DNA from: Ichthyophis bannanicus
Lineage: Eukaryota > Chordata > Amphibia > Gymnophiona > Ichthyophiidae
Direction of reading: 5' to 3'
Length of the DNA stretch: 64,000 bases
Assembly: GCA_033557465.1 (NCBI GenBank)
Contig: CM066051.1
Coordinates: forward strand, 98,867,026-98,931,025
The translations under genes and the position numbers were made by a program. Below, one piece after another: positions 1 to 11,675 of this stretch (positions are counted from its first letter, which is position 1; each line of letters starts with the position of its first letter). The notes under the pieces are model-generated. The model was not told where the DNA came from. It worked only from the letters and a program-made list of their open reading frames with translations, and did not search any database.

Positions 1-215
1 GGGTGTGACTGCAGGGCCCTGTCATCTTGCTGCGGCTGCACCTGCTCTTTGCCACTACCAGAAGCTGCACCTTAGGTGGTGGACTGGTACTGCTGTTTGC
101 GCTAAATGATACAGACTGTCTTGGGTACTCCCGCCTGTGCTACACAGTTATGACTGGCGCTGCCACAGCTGACGATGTTGCATGGTACTGGGTTGTGCCG
201 ATACTGTTGACTGTG
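1..215. other. Unassigned flank of the first minisatellite
   Basis: No recognisable gene. The last part (about 130-215) contains phrases such as gatactgttgactgtgt, close to gatactgctactgctgact just beyond the array's right edge. It may be decayed repeat-related sequence. The short open frame here has no recognisable domain. Confidence 0.4.
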
Positions 216-950
216 TCACAGGGGACTGCGTGGCGCTAGTGCTCCTGTTGGTGAGTCGCAGGGGACTGCGTGGCGCTAGTGCTCCTGTTGGTGAGTCACA
301 GGGGACTGCGTGGCGCTAGTGCTCCTGTTGGTGAGTCGCAGGGGACTGCGTGGCGCTAGTGCTCCTGTTGGTGAGTCGCAGGGGACTGCGTGGCGCTAGT
401 GCTCCTGTTGGTGAGGCGCAGGGGACTGCATGGCGCTAGTGCTCCTGTTGGTGAGTCGCAGGGGACTGTGTGGCGCTAGTGCTCCTATTGGTGAGTCGCA
501 GGGGACTGCGTGGCGCTAGTGCTCCTGTTGGTGAGTCGCAGGGGACTGCATGGCGCTAGTGCTCCTATTGGTGAGTCGCAGGGGACTGCGTGGCGCTAGT
601 GCTCCTGTTGGTGAGTCGCAGGGGACTGCGTGGCGCTAGTGCTCCTGTTGGTGAGTCGCAGGGGACTGCGTGGCGCTAGTGCTCCTATTGGTGAGTCGCA
701 GGGGACTGTGTGGCGCTAGTGCTCCTGTTGGTGAGTCGCAGGGGACTGCATGGCACTAGTGCTCCTGTTGGTGAGTCGCAGGGGACTGCGTGGCGCTAGT
801 GCTCCTATTGGTGAGTTGCAGGGGACTGCGTGGCACTAGTGCTCCTGTTGGTGAGTTGCAGGGGACTGCGTGGCGCTAGTGCTCCTGTTGGTGAGTCGCA
901 GGGGACTGCATGGCACTAGTGCTCCTGTTGGTGAGTCGCAGGGAACTGCG
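216..950. repeat. 40-bp minisatellite, about 18 copies
   Basis: A 40 bp unit (ggggactgcgtggcgctagt followed by gctcctgttggtgagtcgca) repeats head to tail about 18 times. Variants are simple transitions (gcg/gca, cgca/caca, gttg/attg). Most units carry ttg|gtgagt, a near-consensus vertebrate 5' splice-site motif on the plus strand. The period is not a multiple of 3 and the unit has stops, so it is not coding. Confidence 0.97.
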
Positions 951-1391
951 TGATACTGCTACTGCTGACTGTATTATACAGTGCAAAACAGTAGAAGGAA
1001 TAGGAGCATGAGTAGGAGATTGGGGGGGGGGGAGAGGGACAGGGACAGGCGGAGGAAGGAGAAGAAAGACAAGGCAGGATTATGAAATAAAGGAAGTAGA
1101 AGAGGCCCAGTGCTTTCTTCGGCTCACATTAAATATTAACCTAGCCTCATCTGTACTGGGACCCTCCTGGGATCCTGTCTGAGCAGTTTCTAGCACAGAC
1201 TTGGGAGAGCAGTAGCTAAACACTTCCCAAGATACAGAGAAATCTCGACACTGCTACTGGTGGAGACTCTCTCACACTGCCAGAGTGCTTGGCATTGTTG
1301 GATGTAGGGGGGGGGGGGAGAGAGGTGGAGGGAGTGTTTTTTTCTGTTAGCAGCCAGAAAGAAAAGTAAGGACCAGAGGGCTTGAAATGAG
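951..1391. other. Spacer between minisatellites with two poly-G runs
   Basis: No gene seen. Two uninterrupted G runs of about 10-12 lie near 1021-1031 and 1307-1317. The rest is unique-looking. Confidence 0.5.
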
Positions 1392-4085
1392 GTGTCGGGG
1401 GGATTGATGGGGAATAGTGAGGGGATGCCGGGCGCTGGGAAACGAGGCGGAGGGGGATTGATGGGGAATAGTGAGGGGATGCAGGGTGCTGGGAAACGAG
1501 GCAGAGGGGGATTGATGGGGAATAGTGAGGGGGTGCTGGGAAACAAGGCAGAGGGGGATTGATGGGGAATAGTGAGGGGATGCTGGGTGCTGGGAAACGA
1601 GGCGGAGGGGGATTGATGGGGAATAGTGAGGGGATGCCGGGTGCTGGGAAATGAGGCGGAGGGGGATTGATGGGGAATAGTGAGGGGATGCCGGGTGCTG
1701 GGAAATGAGGCGGAGGGGGATTGATGGGGAATAGTGAGGGGATGTCGGGTGCTGTGAAATGAGGTGGACGGGGATTGATGGGGAATAGTGAGGGGATGTC
1801 GGGTGCTGGGAAATGAGGCGGAGGGGGATTGATGGGGAATAGTGAGGGGATGCCGGGTGCTGGGAAATGAGGCGGAGGGGGATTGATGGGGAATAGTGAG
1901 GGGATGTCGGGTGCTGTGAAATGAGGTGGACGGGGATTGATGGGGAATAGTGAGGGGATGTCGGGTGCTGGGAAATGAGGCAGAGGGGGATTGATGGGGA
2001 ATAGTGAGGGGATGCCGGGCGCTGGGAAATTAGGTGGAGGGGGATTGATGGGGAATAGTGAGGGGATGCTGGGCGCTGGGAAATGAGGTGCACGGGGATT
2101 GATGGGGAATAGTGAGGGGATGCCGGGTGCTGGGAAACGAGGCAGACGGGGATTGATGGGGAATAGTGAGGGGATGCCGGGCACTGGGAAACGAGGCGGA
2201 GGGGGATTGTTGGGGAATAGTGAGGGGATGCCGGGTGCTGGGAAACGAGGCGGAGGGGGATTGATGGGGAATAGTGAGGGGATGCCGGGTGCTGGGAAAC
2301 GAGGCGGAGGGGGATTGATGGGGAATAGTGAGGGGATGCCGGGTGCTGGGAAACGTGGCAGATGGGGATTGATGGGGAATAGTGAGGGGATGCCGGGCGC
2401 TGGGAAATGAGGCGGAGGGGGATTGATGGGGAATAGTGAGGGGATGCCGGGCGCTGGGAAACGAGGCGGAGGGGGATTGATGGGGAATAGTGAGGGGATG
2501 CCGGGCGCTGGGAAACGAGGCGGAGGGGGATTGATGGGGAATAGTGAGGGGATGCCGGGTGCTGGGAAACGAGGCGGAGGGAGATTGATGGGGAATAGTG
2601 AGGGGATGCCGGGCGCTGGGAAACGAGTCAGACGGGGATTGATGGGAAATAGTGAGGGGATGCCGGGTGCTGGGAAACGAGGCGGAGGGGGATTGATGGG
2701 GAATAGTGAGGGGATGCCGGGTGCTGGGAAACGTGGCAGATGGGGATTGATGGGAAATAGTGAGGGGATGCCGGGCGCTGGGAAACGAGGCGGAGGGGGA
2801 TTGATGGGGAATAGTGAGGGGATGCCGGGTGCTGGGAAACGTGGCAGATGGGGATTGATGGGAAATAGTGAGGGGATGCCGGGCGCTGGGAAACGAGGCG
2901 GAGGGGGATTGATGGGGAATAGTGAGGGGATGCCGGGTGCTGGGAAACGTGGCAGATGGGGATTGATGGGAAATAGTGAGGGGATGCCGGGTGCTGGGAA
3001 ACGAGGCGGAGGGGGATTGATGGGGAATAGTGAGGGGATGCCGGGTGCTGGGAAACGAGGCGGAGGGGGATTGATGGGGAATAGTGAGGGGATGCCGGGT
3101 GCTGGGAAACGAGGCGGAGGGGGATTGATGGGGAATAGTGAGGGGATGCCGGGTGCTGGGAAACGAGGCGGAGGGGGATTGATGGGGAATAGTGAGGGGA
3201 TGCCGGGCGCTGGGAAACGAGGCGGAGGGGGATTGATGGGGAATAGTGAGGGGATGCCGGGTGCTGGGAAACGAGGCGGAGGGAGATTGATGGGGAATAG
3301 TGAGGGGATGCCGGGCGCTGGGAAACGAGTCAGACGGGGATTGATGGGAAATAGTGAGGGGATGCCGGGTGCTGGGAAACGAGGCGGAGGGGGATTGATG
3401 GGGAATAGTGAGGGGATGCCGGGTGCTGGGAAACGTGGCAGATGGGGATTGATGGGAAATAGTGAGGGGATGCCGGGCGCTGGGAAACGAGGCGGAGGGG
3501 GATTGATGGGGAATAGTGAGGGGATGCCGGGTGCTGGGAAACGTGGCAGATGGGGATTGATGGGAAATAGTGAGGGGATGCTGGGCGCTGGGAAACGAGG
3601 CGGAGGGGGATTGATGGGGAATAGTGAGGGGATGCTGGGTGCTGGGAAACGTGGCAGATGGGGATTGATGGGAAATAGTGAGGGGATGCCGGGTGCTGGG
3701 AAACGAGGCGGAGGGGGATTGATGGGGAATAGTGAGGGGATGCCGGGTGCTGGGAAACGTGGCAGATGGGGATTGATGGGAAATAGTGAGGGGATGCCGG
3801 GCGCTGGGAAACGAGGCGGAGGGGGATTGATGGGGAATAGTGAGGGGATGCCGGGTGCTGGGAAACGTGGCAGATGGGGATTGATGGGAAATAGTGAGGG
3901 GATGCCGGGCGCTGGGAAACGAGGCGGAGGGGGATTGATGGGGAATAGTGAGGGGATGCCGGGTGCTGGGAAACGAGGCGGAGGGGGATTGATGGGGAAT
4001 AGTGAGGGGACGCCGGGCGCTGGGAAACGAGGCAGACGGGGATTGATGGGGAATAGTGAAGAGATGCTGGGTGCTGGGGAATGAG
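1392..4085. repeat. 54-bp G-rich minisatellite, about 50 copies
   Basis: The 54 bp unit is built around gattgatggggaatagtgag, gggatgccgggtgctgggaa and acgaggcggaggg. It repeats about 50 times. Two common subtypes (gaggcggaggg with ggggaatag; gtggcagatgg with ggaaatag) alternate as a roughly 108 bp dimer over much of 2.7-3.95 kb. A rarer pair of units (gggagattgatg then cgagtcagacgg) occurs near 2581 and again near 3283, exactly 702 bp (13 units) apart, which shows an internal block duplication. Because 54 is a multiple of 3 and the unit lacks stops, very long open frames exist on both strands (553 codons plus, 704 minus). There is no sign that they are genes. Each unit has five G tracts of three or more on the plus strand. 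Confidence 0.98.
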
Positions 4086-6055
4086 ACAGAGGGGGAATGA
4101 TAGGGAATGTGAGGGATGCCAGAGTTGGTGGAAATCAAAACCATGTTTGGACAGATACATGGGGCAGGGTAAGTGTGAGAGAGGAGGTAACAGGAGATTG
4201 AGTCTGTAGTGAGACAGAAGACGGAAAGTGGGGATTGTCTGCAGACACAGCTGCAGTTTGTAGAGGTGCCTATGTCTTATGTTCCCAGCATGGTCCTGAA
4301 GATAAGAGTGTTAGCATGTAAGGAAGATGTACAGATGCCAGGTTCTGTGGGGTGCGGAGAGGGGGTCCAGTTCCCTTAGACTGCGGAGAGAAGCGGGGCA
4401 GGGAGAAAAGAGTTAGGATCTGATGGTGGAAATCAATTCCCTGCTTAGCTGAAATCAGATGATCTGTTAGTGATATAATATTGGCCAAGCATGGTGCCAT
4501 TCCTGGAACAATGAAGAAACTGTCGGGGCTGGAAAGAAAATCAATCCTCGTGTGTGTTTGTGATGGTGAAGAGTTCATCCATCTGCGGGGGTCCACCAGA
4601 GCCCCTTGCTCGAAACCTCTCAGCCCCAGGATCACCCTTTAGGATATGTCAAGGGCAATCTGCCAGTTGGGCTGCAGGGCAGTGGGGGAAGGGGCGAGAG
4701 TAAAGCTCTTTAATGCATCTAATCAGAGGAAGGCAGGCAGGCCGTGACTGAGTGTGTGTGTGTGGTAAGCTGGGTGATGGGGTCAGCAGCACTCCAGGGC
4801 TGAGGATGAAGCAGCTGCCGAGATACTGGCACATTTGTGACTGGCTCCTGGCGCCCCCTTGTCCTCCTCCATACAGGCAGGTCTTTGCCATTCTCATCGC
4901 ACATTACTCCTAGGGTGCAGAGCAGATGGGCAGATGCTGCTGTCATTGCTACCATATGGCATTTCCCCAGGGGCAGAAAGGGCAGTTCCATCGCCTGAGG
5001 GCAGATCTCAGCACACTGGAAGAGGTAGAAGTGAAAAGCAGCGGGGGCACATCTGCAGCTCTGAAGTTCTGCATTCAGCTTGGGAAACTGCAGGAACTAC
5101 TGAGAGACAAATGGATTCAGGGGAAAGGGGAGTATTGTCTCGCACATGGTTGCTTTGGCTGCTTTTCCTGCCTACATTGAGGAGGGTGGAGTGGCCCTTC
5201 CCTAGGACCTTGGGCTCCCCAGCAGTGCTGTTGGCTAACAGATTTGTCAGACACTTTCCAGGCACGAGCCTCAGCCTCTCCCTCCAACTCTATATGATGA
5301 GCCCTGGTCTTTGAGCGTCTCATTTCCTGGAAGATGTCACCTTGAAGCTTGTCATATTCCCCCTCTGCAAGGAGGCACGTTTTCAGTCCCTTAAGGCTGC
5401 CTAGGTAGCATTTGACAAAATGATGCTGGTCCGCAACACAATCTTGTTCCTCCACCATGCATCAGATAAACAAGAGAAGAGAAGCAGCCCTGCAGGAAAA
5501 ATTTTAAAATGAAGCCATCTGTCAAAGAAATACATAACTGCCCTGCTCTCACCTTAAAAAAATTGCACAGAGTAATCTATTGAAAGTAAGCAGAAAAGAC
5601 ATATCAACAAAACACCAGCCTGTTTTAGGAGGAATAAACTTAGAACTTGCTCTGATAAATGAAATAACAGGCCTTCCCCCCCCCCACCCCCCCACCATCC
5701 ATGGAGTGTGTTGCAAGAAACAGACATCAAGTTTTATACTTATGTCCCATTGCCTTGTGTTCCCAGCTCCTACCACTGAAAATCAGGGCTGCGGAAACCA
5801 GAGTACCCCAGAAATCCAGGTCTAGCCTCGATCTCCCTTCCGGAACCTTTTGGACTGAGGTGTTAAGCTGCTCCCTGGCAGAAGCATGATTGCAACGCTT
5901 GCAGTTCGTTGGCTATGACATCAGAAATGACATCATAGATGTACAGTGAATGAAGGAGTCAGACAAGAGAGGCAAGCTGGAGGGTAGGGAGCCTACAAGG
6001 AGTGGGAAGAATGAATCCCAGAATAGTCTTCTGCTTTGCAGCTCTAGGAGGGAAA
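4086..6055. other. No gene recognised
   Basis: Mixed-composition DNA with only short open frames on both strands and no recognisable domain. A C-rich run with an A interruption lies at about 5677-5696. No repeat family is recognised. Confidence 0.4.
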
Positions 6056-6059
6056 GCGG

Positions 6060-6265
6060 GAATTGGATTTAGCTCGCAGCTTTCTCAGAAGCTCAAGACC
6101 CATTACAATCAGGTACTGTGGTTATATTCCTGTCCCAGAAGTGCTTACAGTCTGTCTGTAGCCGAGGCAATGGAGAGTCAAGTGACTGGCCCAAGATCAA
6201 TCACAAGGAGCAGCAGTGGGATATGAACCCAGGATCTAGCCCACTGCTCCAGCCATTAGGCTACT
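6060..6265 (+). repeat. MIR/CORE-like SINE fragment
   Basis: The order of motifs matches MIR-type SINEs: tgactggcccaagatcaatc (the 'cttgcccaaggtcac' position), then gggatatgaacccagg (the 'gggattcgaaccc' position), then ccattaggctactca (the 'accactaggctac' position). Classification is from remembered motif order only. Confidence 0.5.
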
Positions 6266-7765
6266 CAACTCATCTCCCTCAGGCCAGGCTGAAGACTCGG
6301 ACTTGCCCCAGTGCATGAACAGAGTTGCAGTTCTGATTTCCCTAAGAAAATTAGGAACTGTACGTCCCAAGAGGGAGAAATTAACTCTGCGAGGCGTCTG
6401 TATACTGACATGAATAAGGCAATGACCCCTCTGGAAGCTGAAGAGAGAGAGGCATTCATTTTCTGCTCCCTCTGGGGGACTCAGTCATGAAATGCTGCTT
6501 CTGTTCTCATACAGCAAAGGGGTGCTGAAGGACACCCCCATCCCATCCTCACAACATTCAGATGGCTCGGGTTTCCAGAAACACTTTTTAAATTAGCTTT
6601 CCTCCTCGGTGTTGTGGCTGTTCGGGAGACAGCAGCAGCAGCAGTGAGCGTGGGTGAAATGATCTGTCTCACGCTCAACACGCACAATGAGTGTTTATAT
6701 TGAACTGTGAAAGGGACTTATTAAAACGTATCTCAAACAGGAGCATGGCGAGATTATCACATCCTGAGAGTGGAAGGGGAGAGAAACTGAGAAGAAATGA
6801 GGGAGGGTGTGAGAAACAGGGGGAGGGGAAGGGAGGAATCAGAGAAAAGGGGAGAGAGCAGGAAACAATGGTGAAAATGATACTGCACAGAGGATGGAGA
6901 GCTGGAAACCTTTCTTGGTGAGCTGAGGGAAATGTGCAGTCGGACAAGCTGCAGAGATGGGGAGTAATTTCCACATGGCCGCAGGCACCATGCATGGTCT
7001 GGCCGTGGGGCTCTGCTCGCTTGCATGCCTCCTCCTAGAACTGCAGCTGCCTCCCACAGAAAGTGACTATTCCGCTTGCATACAAGCTCATTTTATTTCT
7101 CAAAGCAGCTTGTCGTGCACAAACCACTGATGGCCCACTCCTCAATTGAACCCTGAAAAGAGGTGCAGTGGTAGCAGCTGAAATTTTGGCAGCGTTGTCA
7201 TTTAGTTCCTTTAGGCTATGGTGTGATACTGAGCAGGGTTGTCTCTGGGTGAAAATGTGAGTAGAGCTCCCCCCACACACACACATACTGGGAAGTAAGG
7301 AGCCTTTTTGCAGCTATTTTGGGAAAGCTGTAGTGATGACCTAGAAGGTCTGAGGAGAGGCTGTGAGATATTTTTGCTAGTAACAGGCAGGTGATTTGCA
7401 TGGGGTGGGGTGAATTCCCTCCTTGCTGCTCCTAGTGCTGCCCCTGAGTGACTGGGGTCCTCATTCGTAGATATGGGTGCACTCACTTTCCTCTCCTGCT
7501 GCCATTAGGGGGGGCCAGTCCTGCTCAGAAGAGGTACAGTTGATGGGCATGACGGAGATAAAGTCTCGCCAACATCAGAGGATAAACCATAGCTTGAGAA
7601 AGCAAACAAAGAAACCCTGAAGGCTTGTACACATGCCAACATGAACAAAGCACTTTTTCCACACCTAGTGCTCTTGATCTGGTCCTAGGACGTGTGTGTG
7701 TGTGTACAGAAAGAAACAGAGAGCAGAGGGGGTGAGAGATAAGGAAGGGGACTGAGCTGCAGGTT
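6266..7765. other. No gene recognised
   Basis: A purine-rich stretch (about 6770-6880, gggaggggaagggagg-like) and a short GT run near 7690-7706. No coding or RNA feature could be supported. Confidence 0.4.
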
Positions 7766-7769
7766 GATG

Positions 7770-7866
7770 TTAACATTTGTATAATGCTACAAGGCGTATG
7801 CAGCGCTGTATATATAGATGTAAGAGACGGTCCCTGCTCATCAAAGCTTACAGTCTAATCAGGATA
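7770..7866 (+). repeat. Dispersed repeat copy, 'tagcgctacaagg' family
   Basis: Contains catttgtataatgctacaag, then cagcgctgtatatatag, then gagacggtccctgctcatca and agcttacagtctaatcagga. The same order occurs at 10648-10745 (plus) and reverse-complemented at 24770-24850, so this is a family with at least three copies here. Class not known to me. Confidence 0.75.
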
Positions 7867-8787
7867 AAAACTGCTATTTCCAAGTTTCTTCTCATACAGC
7901 TGATCAGAGAAATGAGGTTTGTGGGGTTTTTTGTTGTTCTGTTTTAGGCCCCATTACCAGCTGCTGCCTCCTCTAAATCACCCCCACACACCTGGTAAGT
8001 GAAGAAGGAAGGTGCAGTGGGCTTGCAGCCGCCCAGAGTGGCAATTAAAGAGTGGGGGTGGGGCACATCTGCATCCCCTGTCAGGTGAAACTTGTCCCCG
8101 AGTCACCGTCTTGCTTTTATCAGGAATAATTAGAGCTGCTTATTAAATACCCTATTAATAAGGCATGAAAATGATCTGTCTCCAGCTGCTCAATGATGAT
8201 GGGCCTGGTGGTTCTTGCTGGTAATTCTTTGTGCAGATGTTTAAACTGGGAAGGAAGCATTTACCTGCCTTCCCTTTTCAGATGTTAGTGGCCCTGATAA
8301 TTTATACGAGATACGTTTGAGAGGGGAGTTGACCAAGCAGCTTCCTCCTCCTCCTTGGCGTTGAATGGACTGTAGCACCATGAGCCATCATTAAAAGCTA
8401 CCTTGGCGTGTTTCTCCTGTTTTATACCCCCTAACTCAGCGGTTCATTCGTTCATGGCAGGTGCAACAGGCTGTTGCTTTCCTCTGGGCCCAGTACACAG
8501 ACAGTGTTGCTCTTTTGGTGGAGAGAGTCCATCGCCTGCCCCATGGGTTGTGAGCACTGGCTCTACAGCCTCCCAGGACCCAGAGAGCAAAAGCTGAACC
8601 TGGCCGTTGAACCTGCCGCCTCTGAATGACCGCATGAAGTTCCATTGCAGCAGTGAAGATCTTTAAAGCAGGACCATCCCTGGCCATGGAAGTCTTACGG
8701 TCAGTATCTGAAGCAATTCTTCAGTGTTTGATTCTGGCACTGTGTAAGGAGCCAGTCCGCACAGAGTTTGTCATCGATGGCCCATGT
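7867..8787. other. No gene recognised
   Basis: Ordinary intergenic-looking sequence. No domain, RNA gene or clear repeat recognised. Confidence 0.4.
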
Positions 8788-9440
8788 CAGTCATTTATTT
8801 ATTTAAAAGTTCTTCTATATCATCTTTGTGTCCAAGGCCATTCAAAATGGTTTACATTATACGATAAGAACATTAGAGCAGACAGGAAAACATCATAAAT
8901 AATTCTTTAAAACAACGTCCTAATTAGAAGAGCTGGTGATAGAATATCATACAAAACATGCAACCTGATTGAAACGGCAGGAAATCACTGTTTTTACTCC
9001 TTTCTTAAAATGTAATTATTGGCTTCTCTTAGATACGCACTCAGGACCGATATGTCCTTAGATCTCCATTTTACTTTACACATAAAAGTCATACCTGGAA
9101 TCTGTAAGAAATGACCTTGAACATCATAATCTATTTTTTAGGTACAGTGGTTTTCCTTTTCTTATTACTTTAAAAGCTAATATCAGTTTGAACCTGCACC
9201 TCTCCTTAATCGGGAGGCAGTGTAGTTTCCTCAGTAAAGGCAAAGCACTGTCACATTTCTTACCTCCTAATTAAAACCTTGCTATTGTATTTGTGTCATT
9301 TTCTAACTTTTTAAAACCATTTTTTCCTTAAGCACCTTGTATAATACATTACTAGAATCAAGAATAGCTAACAAAAGAGTGTGCAATCAATCATCGTTCC
9401 TTCTCCCCTAGATGTGATTTTAGTTTTCGGACCAATTTCA
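8788..9440 (-). repeat. Dispersed repeat with LINE/SINE-style tail, unclassified
   Basis: Begins with a tcatttatttatttaaaag block (an A/T-rich 3' tail read in reverse), followed by ccattcaaaatggtttacat, and ends near tacattactagaatcaag. The same architecture (tail, 'ggtttaca' motif, and an 'attacagtaatc' motif at the far end) is seen at 25440-26770 and 37745-38425. The grouping is by resemblance of motif order only. Confidence 0.4.
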
Positions 9441-9464
9441 ATTTCCAGATCATCCTGCTAGACC

Positions 9465-11460
9465 AGTCCAGACCAGTGAGTAGTGTCCCCCTGCCAGCAG
9501 ATGATGGAGACGGAGTGAAACTAGAAGCTTCCAGTGACTACATCACTGGTGCTAGGCTTGGTGCAGCTAGGGGAATACGTCAGTATTTTAACGTCTCCCA
9601 TAGATGGTGGTTGTTGGACTGGTGCAGCTTGGACTTGGAATATTTTTGTGGCCTTCCCAGTACAGCTGGATAGCGGATATCTCCAGGGGTATCTGCAGAT
9701 ATCCCAATGGAGTTTCCTACTTGGGGGGAGGGGAGACCTTTCTCCCTGTCAGTATTCCTAACTGGTTGAGCTGGCTGACGTCTATTCACCTCACAAAGCC
9801 TCCTGTTTCTTTCCTCCTTTTATTTCTTACTTTCCTTTTTTTTTTTATTTCTGCTCCCTCTACCCTCCTCCCCTTTTCCCCCAGCCTCCCCTGGACTGCC
9901 TCTTTAAATTTATAAAAAAACTAAAAAAGGAGATAGCATCAACACCTCTTCATTTAAAATAAAATTTTGGTGAGCACTCGAAGCCTAGCGCGGTTGTTGT
10001 TGCACTGCGCTCCCCGGAGAGGGGTAAGTTCTTTGGCAGTGACTCAATGGCTAGACCTAGAGCGGTGTCTACAGTTTTACCTTTGCTGTCAGCCGACATA
10101 TTCCTATGGCCACTGGGGTTCTTTGGGAAGGAGGGGAGTAGTTTCTGATTATTGACCACCTGGAGGGGAGGAGAGACCTCTCATCGTAGTCGTGCCATGG
10201 CTCAAGCCTGCTCAGAAAGGGGTGAGCTCTCTGGCTATGGTGCTGCAGCACTGTGCATTGTTAAGGATTTCTTCAGACCACAGTCAGACTTCCTGCCATG
10301 GCTGATGAAGGCCAAATTTTAGCTTTGCTGCAGATGAATTTGTGCCTGTCCTCATTCCACAAGGATGGGTGCCAACCCAGAAAAAGACACTGCCTCACAT
10401 ATGGCAGGCATCGAATCAGAGTTAGAGAGGCCCTTTATGACCAGTGAGCTTCAGATTCAGGGGGAGGGCCATCCCACAGTCCCTGTGAGGGCACAGCCAC
10501 TCAAATTTTGTCTTCCAGCATAGAGACTATGGCTGGTGTAGGAACAGCTTTCATTTCCTCACAACTTTCGACCCACAGCCCCAGGCAGTCTCTCTCCCCT
10601 CCCCCCCCCCCCCCCCGTGCCTCATACTCCAGGCATAGCAGCAACTACTACTGAACATTTGTATAGCGCTACAAGTCGTACGCAGCGCTGCACAGACACA
10701 TGTAAAAGACGGTCCCTGCTTATCAGAGCTTACAATCTAGTCAAGACAGACAAAACAGTATCTGTAGACCCGGGATACGTCTAGGGGGAATGGTAAGGAA
10801 ACACAAAGGACATCAGGTGAGTCAAGATCTGAAAGCGGCAGTGAAGAGGTGAGTTTTCAGCCTGGATTTGAAAAGAGTCAGAGAAGGCACTTGACGTAGA
10901 CACATGTAGCTTGTTCCAGGCATAAAGAGCAGCAAGGTGAAAGGAACAAAGTCTGGAGTTAGCAGTAGAAGAGAAGGGCACAGATAGAAGCGATTTGCCA
11001 GAAGAACGGAGTTTCCAATTAGGACTGTAGGGAGAGATAAAAGAGGAGATAGCCAAGGGAGAAAAGAGGGCTAGTGGTAGCCAGGGAGCTGCAAGAGCTC
11101 TAGTATCTCATGATACTGGGTCCTTTTCGGCAGAATTTTAGAACTTTTTCCAGCGAACGTGGCCCTTTTGGCAGGGCAGTGCTGTACTGCTTCAAGATCC
11201 TTCCCAGAAGCCTATCACTTGGCTGGTGAAAGGGTCCCTGGTTAAGGATACTCAGGAACTAGTCCCAATTCCGCTGCATGAACAGGTTTGGCACTGGAAT
11301 CCATCTGGAGAGTCTGGAGTCTTGTTCAGGATGATAATTCGGATAATGGCAGCTCTGGAGACAAGGGTGTAAATTCTCTCCTACAGGGATTCCCTGATTG
11401 TCTGCCTCTTCAGGCTCCGATTTTCTCAAGTTGTGGCTTCTCTTCAGCTAGTCTGAAGGC
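9465..11460 (+). other. Unresolved retroelement-like remnant, interrupted by a dispersed repeat
   Basis: Starts with gaccagtccagaccagtgag and continues through a stretch (9960-10600) of short open segments broken by stops, then resumes after 11110. A dispersed repeat (10648-11110) sits in the middle. The style recalls the leader and gag region of DIRS or LTR elements, but no RT, zinc knuckle or integrase motif could be read, so this is a guess. A C run of about 20 lies at 10597-10617. Confidence 0.25.
10648..11110 (+). repeat. Dispersed repeat copy, longer version of the 7770 family
   Basis: Opens with catttgtatagcgctacaag and cagcgctgcacagacacatg, matching the 7770 copy. It then continues with gtgagttttcagcctggatt, tagcttgttccaggcataaa and agtctggagttagcagtaga to about 11110. 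It is longer than the 7770 copy and may represent more of the full repeat. Confidence 0.65.
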
Positions 11461-11499
11461 GAGAAGCCACGGGGCAGGACTGACGCTACCCGGTAAGCA

Positions 11500-11675
11500 G
11501 TGTGCTGTTGCTAGCAGAAAGACAAGTGCGACTAGAGAGACAGAACCTGCCTACGGGAGCAGCGTGTCCCATGGGCAGAAGCTGTTTAAGGCAGCTATCA
11601 TGGCAGAGAGAGGGTCGAGCCTGCCTGGGGAGCAACATGTCCTGCAGGCAGCAGGCTCTGCAAAGCTACGATCAT
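11500..11675 (-). repeat. Inverted, degenerate units at the left edge of the 57-bp minisatellite
   Basis: Contains tcccatgggcagaagctgtt and gagggtcgagcctgcctggg, then ctgcaggcagcaggctctg. These align with the reverse complement of the array that follows (whose complement reads ...acagaggctgtttagg, gagctgagcctgcccatggg). About two diverged units therefore point the opposite way from the main array. Confidence 0.6.

Noticed and set aside
27..239. 70-codon frame with hydrophobic N-terminus as a secreted peptide
   Set aside because: It runs into the minisatellite, has no supporting signal beyond composition, and shows no recognisable family.
216..950. CRISPR-like direct repeats
   Set aside because: Repeats are contiguous with no unique spacers, and the genome is a vertebrate one.
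2423..4084. 553-codon plus-strand frame, Gly-rich 18-residue repeats (collagen- or silk-like)
   Set aside because: The 54 bp unit lacks stops in more than one frame and a 704-codon frame exists on the other strand. No start context, splice sites or non-repetitive coding flank is visible.
2030..4144. 704-codon minus-strand frame with PSASFPSTRHPLTI repeats
   Set aside because: Mirror image of the same minisatellite; the same objection applies.
6060..6265. tRNA gene suggested by 'gggatatgaaccc' (B-box-like)
   Set aside because: No cloverleaf or A box could be formed around it. The motif order fits a MIR-like SINE.
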